DNA of 39,630 bases from an uncultured Elusimicrobia bacterium (GCA_903917735.1 CAIXBR010000056.1:1-39630); one strand, 5' to 3'; positions 20,619 to 29,145 are shown, counted from the first letter of the stretch. A program made the numbers and translations. Notes: generated from the sequence alone by a model not told the origin.

Positions 20619-21170
20619 TTAGTCTATATAGCTGACCACGTCTTCCTTGCGGGGCAGCGCGCGGGCGGGGCGCTGGTCTTTGTAGCCCAGCGTCACGGCG
20701 TAGCAGGGTTCGTAGCCCTCTGGCAGTTTCAGGCGCGGCAGCTCTTCCGTGATGGAAAAATAATAGCGGGCCAGGCCTATCCAGCAGGAGCCTATATCCA
20801 GGCTCTCCGCCGCTATCAGCATGTTCTCAATGGCGGCGCTGCAGTCCACCAACGGCGACATGGCGTCTTTGCGCATGGAGACCACTATTACGGCCGGCGC
20901 GCGGTAGAAGAGGTGAAAAAGCTTGTTCTGCCCCATGGTGCGCACCCATCCGGCGTCCTGCCCGGCCATCTTCTCCTTGGCCTTGTCGCTGATGCGGTCC
21001 AGCAGTTCTTTATTCCGGATCACGGTGAAATGCCAGGACTGGTCGTTGTGCGCGCTGGGCGCGTAGAGGCCCGCCTCCAGTATTGCCTGCAGCTCGGCTT
21101 CCTTTATCTGCTCCGGCAGGTATTTGCGTATACTCCTGCGGTTCCTTATAGTCTGCAAGACCAGATTCAT
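20619..21170 (-). CDS. Nitroreductase-family flavoprotein
   Basis: 183 residues, usual for the family. FMN-binding signature IRNRRSIRKYLPEQIKEAEL at the start, then APSAHNDQSWHFTVI, the middle AAIENMLIAAESLDIGSCWIG and the end VTLGYKDQRPARALPRK. Such proteins bind FMN as dimers and reduce nitro- or quinone-type substrates with NAD(P)H; the natural substrate is unknown. ATG 21170 is preceded by GGAG and lies 2 bp after the stop codon of the zinc-ribbon gene, so the two are co-translated. Last intact gene of the operon. Confidence 0.9.
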   Translation of the reverse strand: MNLVLQTIRNRRSIRKYLPEQIKEAELQAILEAGLYAPSAHNDQSWHFTVIRNKELLDRISDKAKEKMAGQDAGWVRTMGQNKLFHLFYRAPAVIVVSMRKDAMSPLVDCSAAIENMLIAAESLDIGSCWIGLARYYFSITEELPRLKLPEGYEPCYAVTLGYKDQRPARALPRKEDVVSYID

Positions 21171-21172
21171 AT

Positions 21173-21517
21173 TTAACTCCCTAATATACCTGCGCCGCTC
21201 AGCGCGGCTTGGTAGAGCAGCCAAAGCTGACGAAGACTGCCCAGCACCCAGAACGTCAGCGCCATGATAAGCGCGGTATACACGAACTTGGCCGTTCTCG
21301 ATATTACCGGCGAACGCCAGAGGAAGAAAAGGCTGAACGGGCCCAGCCCGAAAAGGGTGATAACTATGACGCCCCAGTGCTTGTACTGCCAGGGCACACG
21401 CGCGCCCTGCCCTTTGCCGCAGTTCCTGCAATAGCTGTCTGCGCCTCCTATCATAGCCCCGCAGGACCAGCAGGGACACTGCGCTGACGCGTTCAAAAGC
21501 TCAACAGTGTCTGCCAT
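21173..21517 (-). CDS. Zinc-ribbon membrane protein
   Basis: 114 residues. Residues 14-34 hold two Cys pairs, CPCWSCG and CRNCGKG, forming a zinc ribbon. Two hydrophobic helices follow (HWGVIVITLFGLGPFSLFFLW and FVYTALIMALTFWVLGSL). The C-terminal ~20 residues are apolar. Its start overlaps the end of the transglutaminase-like gene by 17 bases. Specific function unknown; zinc ribbons joined to membrane helices are common in small envelope or regulatory proteins. Confidence 0.8.
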   Translation of the reverse strand: MADTVELLNASAQCPCWSCGAMIGGADSYCRNCGKGQGARVPWQYKHWGVIVITLFGLGPFSLFFLWRSPVISRTAKFVYTALIMALTFWVLGSLRQLWLLYQAALSGAGILGS

Positions 21518-22211
21518 GGTCCGCCTTTTTTTTTGTTCTTGAATATGGCTTAGGCCTTCGGCGTATAAGCGGGGCGCGGGAGCCGCCCAGTACCTCGGCC
21601 TCGCGCAGCAGAGAGTCCGCCGGTCTCAGCCCGCCCTCCTGGCGGAAGGAGACTATGCGGAAATGCCGCTGCGCATCCAGCTTCCGGCTTACAAAAAACA
21701 CGTTTTTGTCGGAATAAAGCCAGTCCGGCCGCAGCGCGGAAGTGCTGAGCGGGGAGGAAAATTCCCGAAGCGTCTTTTCCCCGGCGTCGTTGTAGTAGAA
21801 CTCGAAGTAGCTGCGGGCCAGCTCGGCGAAAGAGCCATAGACCGGTTCCCTGTAGCGCAGACCGCAGAAATGGGACTGGGCCACCGCGCCCCAGCGCCCG
21901 CCTTCGGTGAACGGGGCTATCACGTGGTCGTCGTCGTGCGGGTTGGCGCGCAGGTCCAGCAGCAGGGACCGGCGGCCATGGAGCAGGAAAGCGGCCGCGG
22001 CCAGCATTGCCCCTTCTATGCAGTGAGCCCTGCCCTGCTTCAGCGCCTCAAGCGCCGAAAGGCAGGTATCTGGTTTACCGTCGTTGTAGTTTATTTCGAA
22101 ATCGAGGAAATCCTGGACTTTGCGCGGGGTATCCAGGCGCTTCAGTTGGTCCAGCTGCGCCCGCGGGAACAGGGCGAAGACGGGGTTTATTTTTTCTTTT
22201 CCACTCGCCAC
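21501..22211 (-). CDS. Transglutaminase-like (cysteine protease fold) protein
   Basis: 236 residues. The Cys-His pair of the transglutaminase/papain-like fold is visible: C64 at the start of a helix (GRAHCIEGAMLAAAAFLLHG) and H96 in LLLDLRANPHDDDHVIAPF. WGAVAQSHFCGLRYREPVYG and YFEFYYNDAGEKTLREFSSP follow. The end is basic (RRRPKPYSRTKKK). Proteins of this shape are usually annotated as hypothetical; peptidase or transglutaminase activity is inferred from the fold only. The start is GTG 22211, overlapping the response-regulator gene by 25 bases, so translation is probably coupled. No signal peptide. Confidence 0.72.
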   Translation of the reverse strand: MASGKEKINPVFALFPRAQLDQLKRLDTPRKVQDFLDFEINYNDGKPDTCLSALEALKQGRAHCIEGAMLAAAAFLLHGRRSLLLDLRANPHDDDHVIAPFTEGGRWGAVAQSHFCGLRYREPVYGSFAELARSYFEFYYNDAGEKTLREFSSPLSTSALRPDWLYSDKNVFFVSRKLDAQRHFRIVSFRQEGGLRPADSLLREAEVLGGSRAPLIRRRPKPYSRTKKKADHGRHC

Positions 22212-22609
22212 GGCTTGTCCCCCGACCTGTCATGTACCTCTTTCTTCTCCTGGTCCTCAAAGGTGATGGCGACTATTCCCCGCACTTTATCTATGTCGAA
22301 AGGCTTGGTAAGGTAGCCGCTCGCTCCGCCTTTGAGGGCTTTCAGGGCCGTATCCATGTCCTCGTCGCCGGTCAGCATCCAGACTATGGGCGAAACTCCG
22401 GTGCCGGCTATCCGCTCCAGCACCTCCATGCCGGATATGCCCGGCATTTTTATGTCCAGAAAAACTAAATCCGGCTTTTCCGCCTGGATTATTTCCAGCG
22501 CTTTCGTCCCGTCCGGGGCCGTTAAGACCGTATGAACGGACCTGAAAGCCTGGGTCAGCACAAAAAGCACGTTTGGTTCGTCGTCAACTATAAGTATTTT
22601 TCTTGCCAT
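22187..22609 (-). CDS. Single-domain response regulator (CheY-like), partner of the adjacent histidine kinase
   Basis: 140 residues: acidic pair in ILIVDDEP, phosphoacceptor Asp in LVFLDIKMPGISG, switch Thr in WMLTGDED, conserved Lys in YLTKPFD. A 25-residue charged tail (EDQEKKEVHDRSGDKPW...KKK) replaces an output domain. It starts 16 bp after the kinase stop codon behind a GGAGAAAG ribosome binding site. Unlike the receivers at 8.4 and 12.7 kb it has the ordinary MPG(I)SG motif, so it belongs to a different subfamily. Confidence 0.92.
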   Translation of the reverse strand: MARKILIVDDEPNVLFVLTQAFRSVHTVLTAPDGTKALEIIQAEKPDLVFLDIKMPGISGMEVLERIAGTGVSPIVWMLTGDEDMDTALKALKGGASGYLTKPFDIDKVRGIVAITFEDQEKKEVHDRSGDKPWRVEKKK

Positions 22610-22625
22610 ATCTTTCTCCGGGGCT

Positions 22626-23759
22626 TTACGGGCGGCCGTCAGCCTTTTTCATGGACGGCGGCAGCGCCGGCAGTTCAAAATAAAAACGGGAGCCTTTCCC
22701 CTTCTCGCTCGAGATCTCCAGGCGGCTGCCGTGCAGCGCCAGCAGCTCGTTGGAAACCTTAAGCCCCAGGCCGAAGCCCTCCGCTTCGCTCTTCCCTTCC
22801 TCCGTCCGGTAGAACCCGGCGGTGATCTTCTTCAGGTCGGCCAGCGAGATTCCTATGCCGGAATCCTCAACAGAGAAGATCATGAGCCCGGGCGGACTCA
22901 TGGATGCGTCTATCCGCACGGTTATTTTGCCGCCCTGCCTGGTGTATTTCACGGCGTTGCCCAGCAGGTTGCTTATCACTAGGGCCAGCGCCTCGCCATC
23001 GGCGCTGACCAGCACGGGTTTTTTCGGGGCCTCGATGGAAAACTTTATCTCTTTCTGAAGGAACAGCTGCTGCACCGATTCCGCCGCGCTGACCGCCAGG
23101 TCCCTCATTACCACCACCCGCCTCTCCACCTTAAAACGGCCTTCCTCCATGCGCGCCTCGTTGAGGATGTTCTTTACGTAAAGCGCAAGTTTATGCTGTG
23201 AGCCGTCCATGGAGGTATACAGTCTGGAGCGGGTCTCATCTACGGCCTCCGGGTCAGTTTCCCTAAGCAGGAACAGCCCGGCCGAAAGCCCGGTGAGCGC
23301 GTTATTGAATTCGTGGCTGACAGTGTGGATCATCATTGATTTCAGTTTGGAGACGCTCCGTTCTTTGAGCAGGAGAGTCCTCACCTGGTCCACAAGCAAG
23401 ACCACAAGCAGGAAGAACGCAAGCCGGACCACGGCGTTCCAGATCAATATGTTCAAAGACCAGGGATATGAAGCGGAAAAGAGCCTCTCATCCAGCAGCC
23501 AGTCCACCGTGGCGCCCAGCGCAGCGGCTACTCCCCAGCGCCAGCCCACGCTCCACGTAAGGACAAAGAGCGGTATAAAGTAAAAAATGTCCACCGAGAT
23601 CTCGTTGCGGGTGTACAGGTCCAGCAAGGAAACCAGCACAAAAACAGCTATCCCGGTAATTATAGCGCGGAACTTGGTCCCGACAAGCAGATGTTTTATC
23701 TTTTCCAATATATATTCACATCTCCCTGAAGGATATTCTATCTTTTTACTCCGTTTCAC
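22626..23759 (-). CDS. Membrane sensor histidine kinase
   Basis: 377 residues. The N-terminal ~125 residues hold four or five membrane segments (FRAIITGIAVFVLVSLLDLY, IFYFIPLFVLTWSVGW, ILIWNAVVRLAFFLLVVLLV) and no large periplasmic loop, so the signal is sensed in or at the membrane. HisKA: H-box TVSHEFNNAL with H149. HATPase_c: N-box NLLGNAVKYT, G1 EDSGIGIS, F-box-like FYRTEEGKSE, G2 GFGLGLKVS. GTG 23759 is the longest start; no ribosome binding site is visible. It leads a minus-strand operon: kinase, regulator, transglutaminase-like, zinc ribbon, nitroreductase, dead esterase. Confidence 0.92.
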   Translation of the reverse strand: MKRSKKIEYPSGRCEYILEKIKHLLVGTKFRAIITGIAVFVLVSLLDLYTRNEISVDIFYFIPLFVLTWSVGWRWGVAAALGATVDWLLDERLFSASYPWSLNILIWNAVVRLAFFLLVVLLVDQVRTLLLKERSVSKLKSMMIHTVSHEFNNALTGLSAGLFLLRETDPEAVDETRSRLYTSMDGSQHKLALYVKNILNEARMEEGRFKVERRVVVMRDLAVSAAESVQQLFLQKEIKFSIEAPKKPVLVSADGEALALVISNLLGNAVKYTRQGGKITVRIDASMSPPGLMIFSVEDSGIGISLADLKKITAGFYRTEEGKSEAEGFGLGLKVSNELLALHGSRLEISSEKGKGSRFYFELPALPPSMKKADGRP

Positions 23760-23764
23760 CGGCC

Positions 23765-23787
23765 AATAAAATGTTGCGCGGCAAATC
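23765..23787 (-). promoter_or_regulatory. Degenerate copy of the TTGTCGCATAAT element before the kinase operon
   Basis: On the minus strand GATTTGCCGCGCAACATTTT resembles GATTTGTCGCATAATATT with two extra bases. It ends a few bases before the GTG start codon. It is too altered to call a promoter by itself; position and context suggest kinship. Confidence 0.25.
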
Positions 23788-23813
23788 GGGCTTACATAGC
23801 GTGACCGCGGCCG

Positions 23814-25070
23814 TTAGAGCAGCGGGTTAGAGACCACGCCGTCGGCCAGCTTGGGCTCGAACCAGGTGGATTTAGGCGGCATCACCTGGTTATCGTCGGC
23901 CACGGAGATCAGCTCCTCCAGCGAAGTGGCAAACAGCGCGAAGCCCGCGGCCATTTCCCCGGAATTAACGCGCTTCTCAAGCTCGCCCAGGCCCCGTATG
24001 CCTCCTACGAAATCCACGCGGTCGGATTTACGCAGGTCCTTTATACCGAGCACGCGGTCCAGCACCAAGTCGGACAGCACGCTTACATCCAGCGCCTTAA
24101 CCGGGTCCTCTTTCATGGTGGGGGTCTTAACGGTGGGCTTGAGCAGGTACCATTTCCCGCCCAAATACATGCCGAATTCGCGGCGGGCGGCGGGCTTGGC
24201 CTGCCCGTTAACTTCCTTAACCTCGAAACTTTCCTTTACCTTGGCCATAAAGGCTTCGGGGGTAAGGCCATTGAGGTCCTTCACCACGCGGTTGTAGTCC
24301 CAGATCTTCATCTCGTTCACCGGGAAGGCCGCGGCCAGGTAGACATTGTAGGGCTCTGTCCCGGTATGGGCCGTGCCGCGCTGCTCCATCATGAATTTTT
24401 TTATGCGGCTGGCGGCGGCGGAGCGGTGATGGCCGTCGGCTATATAGACGGTCTTCTGACCTTCGGAAGCGTCGGAGATAGTCTGAATGTCGGCGTCGTC
24501 GGTTATCACCCACAGCGTGTGGATCACACCGCCCTGGCCGGTGGCCGAAAACTCAGGGGCGTTCTTCGTGGTCTTCCTTATTACGGCGTCTATCGCGGGG
24601 ATCGGCTTAAAGGCGATGATGCCGGGCCCGGTCTGCGCTTTCACGTACTTTATCTGGTTCACGCGGTCGTCCTCTTTTACGGGGCGGGTGAACTCGTGCT
24701 TGCGGATGCGGTTATTGTCGTAATCTTCCACACACGCGCCCACCATCAGGCCGGTCTGGATATGAGAGCCCATCTGCAGGCGGTAGACGTAGAAGCAGGG
24801 CTTACCTTCGCGGATCAGCAGGCCCTTGTCGAGCATGTCCTGGAAATTATCGGCGGCTTTCTTATAGACACTCTCATCGTGCACGTCCGTGCCGGGCGGC
24901 AGGTCTATTTCGGCCTTGGAGACGTGCAGGAAGCTGTTGGGCTTGCCCTTGGCCATCTCGCGGGCCTCGTCGGAGTCCATCACGTCGTAGGGAGGGGCGA
25001 TAATCTCCTGCGCACGGCCCTTTGCGGGCCTGATACCGAATATGGGTGAGAAGAGCGGTAGTTTTGCCAT
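23814..25070 (-). CDS. DUF1015 family protein, associated with serine biosynthesis genes
   Basis: 418 residues, full length for DUF1015 (SpoOJ-like/ParB-related annotation in some databases). Conserved blocks: IIAPPYDVM, NSFLHVSKAEID, RKHEFTRPVKEDDR, KAQTGPG, the strongly conserved TVYIADGHHRSAAASR and the end LFATSLEELISVADDNQVMPPKSTWFEPK. ADGHHR suggests a nucleotide-binding or nuclease-like site; no activity is established to my knowledge. The gene often lies beside serA/serC and does so here. A terminator and repeat copy B stand between it and serA, so it may be transcribed separately. Ribosome binding site AAGGAT. Confidence 0.88.
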   Translation of the reverse strand: MAKLPLFSPIFGIRPAKGRAQEIIAPPYDVMDSDEAREMAKGKPNSFLHVSKAEIDLPPGTDVHDESVYKKAADNFQDMLDKGLLIREGKPCFYVYRLQMGSHIQTGLMVGACVEDYDNNRIRKHEFTRPVKEDDRVNQIKYVKAQTGPGIIAFKPIPAIDAVIRKTTKNAPEFSATGQGGVIHTLWVITDDADIQTISDASEGQKTVYIADGHHRSAAASRIKKFMMEQRGTAHTGTEPYNVYLAAAFPVNEMKIWDYNRVVKDLNGLTPEAFMAKVKESFEVKEVNGQAKPAARREFGMYLGGKWYLLKPTVKTPTMKEDPVKALDVSVLSDLVLDRVLGIKDLRKSDRVDFVGGIRGLGELEKRVNSGEMAAGFALFATSLEELISVADDNQVMPPKSTWFEPKLADGVVSNPLL

Positions 25071-25117
25071 TTGTATTATCCTTGAAGTTAATTATCTGAA
25101 AGGTTCTCCGCGGTCTT

Positions 25118-25256
25118 GTCGGAGGGGCGGCAAGGGTATGGGTTCGGCGGGACTTCTCGGAGGGCTCGGCTTGCGCAGCGCCGAGCCCGAGAGTATGAGC
25201 GCGCGCACGGTGTGCGCGACGCGTGCCCGCCGGGCCCATACCCTTACCGCCCCGAC
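25118..25256. repeat. Dispersed intergenic element, copy B (about 139 bp)
   Basis: Left end GGGGCGGCAAGGGTATGGG, right end CCCATACCCTTACCGCCCC with GAC, near-perfect terminal inverted repeats of about 19 bp. Inside is a hairpin GGGCTCGGC...GCCGAGCCC. It matches the reverse complement of copy A, so the two stand in opposite orientation. It lies between the serA terminator and the DUF1015 gene. Confidence 0.78.
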
Positions 25257-25296
25257 TTTACATCTCGCCGTGAGAGAACAAGACCGCGTTCCAAGT

Positions 25297-25330
25297 AAAA
25301 CAGCCCGGGCTTCCTTTGGGAAACCCGGGC
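25297..25330 (-). terminator. Terminator of the serC-serA operon
   Basis: GCCCGGGCTTCC (25303-25314) pairs with GGAAACCCGGGC (25319-25330), 12 pairs with one wobble in RNA, and is followed on the minus strand by TGTTTTAC. It lies 12 bp after the serA stop codon. Confidence 0.85.
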
Positions 25331-25342
25331 CGCGTTGTCAGC

Positions 25343-26293
25343 TTATATCTTGTCGCCGTTGACCGCGTGTTTGCGGACACCGTTGAGCAGGTAGTCGGCT
25401 ATCTGCTCGGCGGCCTGCCTAGCCACGGTCACCTGCGCGTCCTTAGTGGAGGCCGCTATGTGCGGCGTGCAGATGATCTTATCGTTTCCGAAGAAGATGT
25501 GCTCGGTGGCAGGTTCCTTGGCGTAAACGTCGGTTGCGAAGCCGGCTATCTGACCACTCTCTATGCCAGCTTTGATATCCTCTTCCACCATGATGCCGCC
25601 GCGGGCACAGTTTATAAGGCGCACACCTTTCTTCATCTTGGCGATGGTGTCCTTATTGATCATGCCTTTGGTGGCCGGGTTGATGGTCACGTGGTAGGTG
25701 ATGAAGTCGGACTTCGCGTACAGTTCGTCCAGGGTAACTGTGGTCACGCCCAGTTCCTTGGCTCGGGCCGGGGTCATCATCGGGTCGAACACAATCACGT
25801 TCATCCTGAGGCCCTTGGCGCGGTCGGCCACCACGGAACCTATGTTGCCGCAGCCCACTACCCCCAGCGTCTTGCCGGTTATTTCCACGCCCTCGAATTT
25901 TTTCTTCTCCCATTTGCCCGCGTGTGTAGACGCGTTGGCCTGCGGAATCATGCGCGCGAGCGCCAGCATCATGGCCACGGCGTGCTCGCCGGTGGACACG
26001 GTGTTGCCGAAAGGCGTGTTCATAACCAGCACCTTCTTCTCGCTGGCGGCTATAACATCGATGTTGTCCACTCCGGAACCGGCGCGGGCCACGGCCTTAA
26101 GGGCGCTGGCGGCCTCTATCAGGTCGCGGGTGAGGGTGGTGGCCGAGCGCACTATTATGGCGTCGAACTGGGCTATGCAGGCCTTCAGCTCTTCCGGCTT
26201 CATACCCGTCTTTACTACGGGCTCAAGCCCCTTTTCTTTCAGCACCTTCTCGCAGAGGGAATCGGCCTTGTCGGCAATAAGGACTTTCATCAT
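25343..26293 (-). CDS. serA: D-3-phosphoglycerate dehydrogenase, short form
   Basis: Oxidises 3-phosphoglycerate to 3-phosphohydroxypyruvate with NAD+, the first step of serine synthesis. 316 residues: substrate strand IIVRSATTL, ARAGSGVDNID, MNTPFGNTVSTGEHA, Rossmann loop VGCGNIGS (146-153) with D170 selecting NAD, then catalytic R231 (NCARGG), E260 (KEP) and H278 (TPHIAAST). It ends after the catalytic domain, so the ACT and ASB regulatory domains are missing and serine feedback at that site is unlikely. ATG 26293 overlaps the serC stop (ATGA) and AAGGAG lies 8 bases upstream; an ATG directly follows the first. Confidence 0.92.
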   Translation of the reverse strand: MMKVLIADKADSLCEKVLKEKGLEPVVKTGMKPEELKACIAQFDAIIVRSATTLTRDLIEAASALKAVARAGSGVDNIDVIAASEKKVLVMNTPFGNTVSTGEHAVAMMLALARMIPQANASTHAGKWEKKKFEGVEITGKTLGVVGCGNIGSVVADRAKGLRMNVIVFDPMMTPARAKELGVTTVTLDELYAKSDFITYHVTINPATKGMINKDTIAKMKKGVRLINCARGGIMVEEDIKAGIESGQIAGFATDVYAKEPATEHIFFGNDKIICTPHIAASTKDAQVTVARQAAEQIADYLLNGVRKHAVNGDKI

Positions 26294-27468
26294 TTTACGG
26301 TCTCCTTGGTGTATTCTTTGGCCACGGCCTCGTAGGCCCAGTCGAGCCACGGCGTCAGGGCTTCTATGTCCGAGGTCTCCACGGTGGCGCCGCACCACAC
26401 GCGGATGCCGGCGGGGGCCTTGCCATAGGAATTGATGTCGTAGGCCACGCCTTCTTTGTCCAGCATGGAGGTGATCTTCTTGGCGGCCTTGGTCTTGTCC
26501 TCGTCGGGAAGCTTCAGGAACCACTCCGCCTTTATCTTAAAGCAGACGGAAGTATTTGAACGGATCTCCTTGCTGGCGGCCAGGAAGTCTATCCATTTGG
26601 ATTTGGCGACCCACTTTTCGAACGCGGCCAGGTTGGCGTTGGAGCGCTTCACCAGCGCCGGGGAGCCGCCAAGGCTCTCGGCCCACTTCAGCGCGTCTAC
26701 CGCGTCCTCGACACACAGCATGGAAGGAGTGTTGACGGTATTATATTCCAGCTCGCCGGGGAGAAGCTTCTTCTCGTCCACCAGGCGGAAGATCTTGGGC
26801 ACGGGCCAGGTGATCTTAGGGTTCTGCTCTTCCATGCGCTTGGCGGCCTTGGGCGACAGGATGATGACGCCGTGAGCCGCTTCTCCGCCCAGCACTTTCT
26901 GCCAGGAGAAAGTGACCACGTCCAGCTTGGTGAAGTCCATCTCCATGGCGAACACGCCGGAGGTGGCGTCGCAGATCACGATGCCCTCGTGGTTTGCGGG
27001 CAGCCAGTCCAGGTTGGGCACTTTAACTCCGGAAGTGGTGCCGTTCCAGGTGAAGATAATGTCGTTCTTCGGGTTGGCCTTCTTCAGGTCGGGGAGCTGG
27101 CCGTAGTCGGCCTTGTATTCGTTGACCTGGGGAAGCTTGAGGTATTTCTTGGCGTCGGTCATCCAGCCTTTGCCGAAGGATTCCCAGCCGAAGATGTCTA
27201 CGGGGCGGGAACCGAGCATGGTCCACATCGCCAGTTCCACCGCACCGGTGTCGGAGCCGGCCACCACACCTATGCGGTAGTCGGCGGGCAGGTTCAGCAC
27301 CTTCTTCATGCGGTCGGAAACTTCCTGCAGGCGGGCTTTGCCTTCCTTGGAACGGTGCGAGCGGCCTACCAGCGCGTTCTTGAGCGCGTCGACGGTCCAG
27401 CCGGGGCGCTTGGCGCAGGGGCCGGAAGAAAAGTTGGGGCATTTGGTTTTCAGCGTGGGTTTTTCCAT
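26290..27468 (-). CDS. serC: Phosphoserine aminotransferase
   Basis: PLP enzyme converting 3-phosphohydroxypyruvate and glutamate to O-phosphoserine, the step after SerA. 392 residues, resembling the longer SerC type found in alphaproteobacteria and archaea. It starts PNFSSGPCAKRPGW, has SHRSKEGKARL, GSDTGAVELAMW, the PLP-binding D167 (VICDATSGV) and the Schiff-base K191 in FSWQKVLGGEAAHG, then NTPSMLCVEDA and RVWCGATVE. First gene of the serC-serA operon, with a clear promoter upstream and ribosome binding site AGGAG. 3-phosphoserine phosphatase (serB) is not in the window. Confidence 0.93.
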   Translation of the reverse strand: MEKPTLKTKCPNFSSGPCAKRPGWTVDALKNALVGRSHRSKEGKARLQEVSDRMKKVLNLPADYRIGVVAGSDTGAVELAMWTMLGSRPVDIFGWESFGKGWMTDAKKYLKLPQVNEYKADYGQLPDLKKANPKNDIIFTWNGTTSGVKVPNLDWLPANHEGIVICDATSGVFAMEMDFTKLDVVTFSWQKVLGGEAAHGVIILSPKAAKRMEEQNPKITWPVPKIFRLVDEKKLLPGELEYNTVNTPSMLCVEDAVDALKWAESLGGSPALVKRSNANLAAFEKWVAKSKWIDFLAASKEIRSNTSVCFKIKAEWFLKLPDEDKTKAAKKITSMLDKEGVAYDINSYGKAPAGIRVWCGATVETSDIEALTPWLDWAYEAVAKEYTKETVK

Positions 27469-27507
27469 TTTTAAGGATTCTCCTGTTTATATTCACCGCT
27501 TGGGTAT

Positions 27508-27536
27508 ATTATAAATATATAAGGTTTCTTTAGCAA
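27508..27536 (-). promoter_or_regulatory. serC promoter
   Basis: On the minus strand TTGCTA (27531-27536), 17-bp spacer, TATAAT (27508-27513), about 40 bp before the serC ATG. Confidence 0.78.
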
Positions 27537-27605
27537 CCGCGATAGATTCCGTTGAGGGCAGCCGCCGAGGAAAGTCAGCCAGGTCAGGGGATAAAAGACC
27601 GATGT

Positions 27606-27698
27606 CTACGGGTCGGCCAGGAACGGCTCGCCCAGGTTCCTGAAGGGGTCCCAGAGCGGCGCGGTACGTTCTGCGTAGTTACATATTTGCGGAAGTCG
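27606..27698 (-). pseudogene. Possible C-terminal remnant of a gene
   Basis: In 27537-27713, between yciB and the serC promoter, no intact gene is seen. One minus-strand frame of 30 codons without a start codon ends TAPLWDPFRNLGEPFLADP and TAG, with gene-like composition. It could be the tail of a decayed gene, but I cannot name the family, and chance is possible. Confidence 0.25.
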
Positions 27699-27713
27699 TT
27701 AAAACCGCGGGTT

Positions 27714-28331
27714 CTAGGCGGTGGACGGCGTAATTCGGCAGGACGGCAGCAGCCGCAATTTTTTCAGGGCCAGGAAGATCGGCCTGCCGCCGAGGATCGA
27801 GACCGCCATCAGCGGATACAGTGTAGCGTTGCCGACTAGGCCGCGTATGAGCATGGCCTTTTCTATGCTGTAGCGCGCGCCCACCCACGCGTAGAAGCCC
27901 GCCTTTAGCAGGAAATAGGCCACCCATACCCAGGTTAACATGCGGAAATACCAGGCGAGGTCCGGCGTTACCGGTTTGTCTCCTATCTGCTGCTTCGCGA
28001 AGTCCTGTATCACGGACGAACCGCCGCGCAGACTTAAAGCGAAGAAGGCGCCGGTGATAATATTGGTGACGGCCAGCTCGAACCTGAAGAAAACCGGGCC
28101 TTTCATGTAGAGGTCCGCGCAGCCGAAAACAAGCGTGACCCCGGCGGAGAACTTGAAGAAGGGCGTTATCGCTTCTTTCTTCGCGAATTTGTAGGACAGT
28201 TCCGCTATCGAGAACGCGAGCGAAACGAGGATGGCTGGTTTAAGCCCCCAGAAATGATTGGCCAGATAGAACACTATCAGCGGCCCGAAATTCGTGAACG
28301 CGTATTTAAGAGTTGAAACGACTTTTTTCAT
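27714..28331 (-). CDS. yciB: YciB-family inner-membrane protein (septation protein A-like)
   Basis: 205 residues with five to six hydrophobic segments. The YciB pattern is clear: FGPLIVFYLANHFWGLKPAI near the start, KEAITPFFKFSAGVTLVFG, then KGPVFFRFELAVTNIITGAFF. The C-terminal half (VWVAYFLLKAGFYAWVG, RYSIEKAMLIRGLVGNATLY) continues the family fold. In E. coli YciB interacts with elongation and division proteins and affects envelope integrity. The product ends RLLPSCRITPSTA. No ribosome binding site is obvious before ATG 28331. Downstream is the serC promoter region, so it probably stands alone. Confidence 0.82.
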   Translation of the reverse strand: MKKVVSTLKYAFTNFGPLIVFYLANHFWGLKPAILVSLAFSIAELSYKFAKKEAITPFFKFSAGVTLVFGCADLYMKGPVFFRFELAVTNIITGAFFALSLRGGSSVIQDFAKQQIGDKPVTPDLAWYFRMLTWVWVAYFLLKAGFYAWVGARYSIEKAMLIRGLVGNATLYPLMAVSILGGRPIFLALKKLRLLPSCRITPSTA

Positions 28332-28425
28332 GAAGTCCTATCATTATCGTATTATAGTATTAGCGTTCCGGAGGATGGAAGCGCTGCGCTAAAGGTGCGC
28401 TAAAGGATACTAGGGAGGGTCAAAA

Positions 28426-29145
28426 ATGAGGATAGCCATAATAAACGGCTCGCCGCGGGGAAAGGATTCCTGCACTATGCGGATGGCGGTTCCGCTTTCG
28501 CAGGGCATGACGGATGCCGGGGCGCAGGTGAACGTGCTGCATCTGGCCGAACTTAAACCGCTGCCCTGCCGCGGCTGTTTTTCGTGCTGGTTCCGGACTC
28601 CGGAAAAATGCGTTATCGACGACGGCTATAACGAGGCGCTGGCCTCTATCGCCGTCGCGGAGCTCATCGTTTTCGCAGGGCCCCTGTACCATTATCACAT
28701 GCCGGGCCTGATGAAGAATTTCCTGGACCGCACCATAACTATGGCCGAACCCTGGATGGTTCCCGACCAGAGCCGCGGAGGCATCTCAAAGCATCCGCCG
28801 CGCGGAAAAACTATCAATTCAGTAATGCTGGTCTCTCCCTGCGGTTTTCCAGAGGTCAGGCATTTCAAGCCTTACAGCGACTGGTTCAAGGCCTATGCCC
28901 AGATGACCGGGCTTAAGTGGGCCGGAGAAGTGCTGCGCCCTATGGGGGAATTGCTGCGTGCGGAGGAAATGCAGCCGCGCCTGGCCGGCTACTACACGGA
29001 CCTGCGCGCCGCCGGGGCGGAGGTAGTGCGCGAGGGGGCGCTGCGGCCCGAGACCGAAATAAAGCTGCAGCGCAGCCTGGTAGAGGGCGGCGCCGAAGAG
29101 TTCCGCGCCATGGCCAACAGGCATTTCGCAAAAATATTAGGATAG
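28426..29145 (+). CDS. Flavodoxin-like NADPH-dependent FMN reductase / iron-sulphur flavoprotein-type oxidoreductase
   Basis: 239 residues of the flavodoxin fold: FMN phosphate loop IINGSPRGKDSCT (4-16), a Cys-rich segment CRGCFSCWFRTPEKC (about 49-63) like the [4Fe-4S] cluster region of archaeal iron-sulphur flavoproteins, GPLYHYHMPGLMKNFLDR for isoalloxazine contact, then LVSPCGFPE. The C-terminal 60 residues are helical and charged. Natural electron partners unknown. Ribosome binding site GGGAGGG is 7 bases before the ATG. It is followed by ~120 bp and the next gene's own promoter. Confidence 0.85.
   Translation: MRIAIINGSPRGKDSCTMRMAVPLSQGMTDAGAQVNVLHLAELKPLPCRGCFSCWFRTPEKCVIDDGYNEALASIAVAELIVFAGPLYHYHMPGLMKNFLDRTITMAEPWMVPDQSRGGISKHPPRGKTINSVMLVSPCGFPEVRHFKPYSDWFKAYAQMTGLKWAGEVLRPMGELLRAEEMQPRLAGYYTDLRAAGAEVVREGALRPETEIKLQRSLVEGGAEEFRAMANRHFAKILG

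Noticed and set aside
27552..27600. GAGGAAAGTC string, as in RNase P RNA
   Set aside because: The rest of the RNase P core is absent, and the region is too short.
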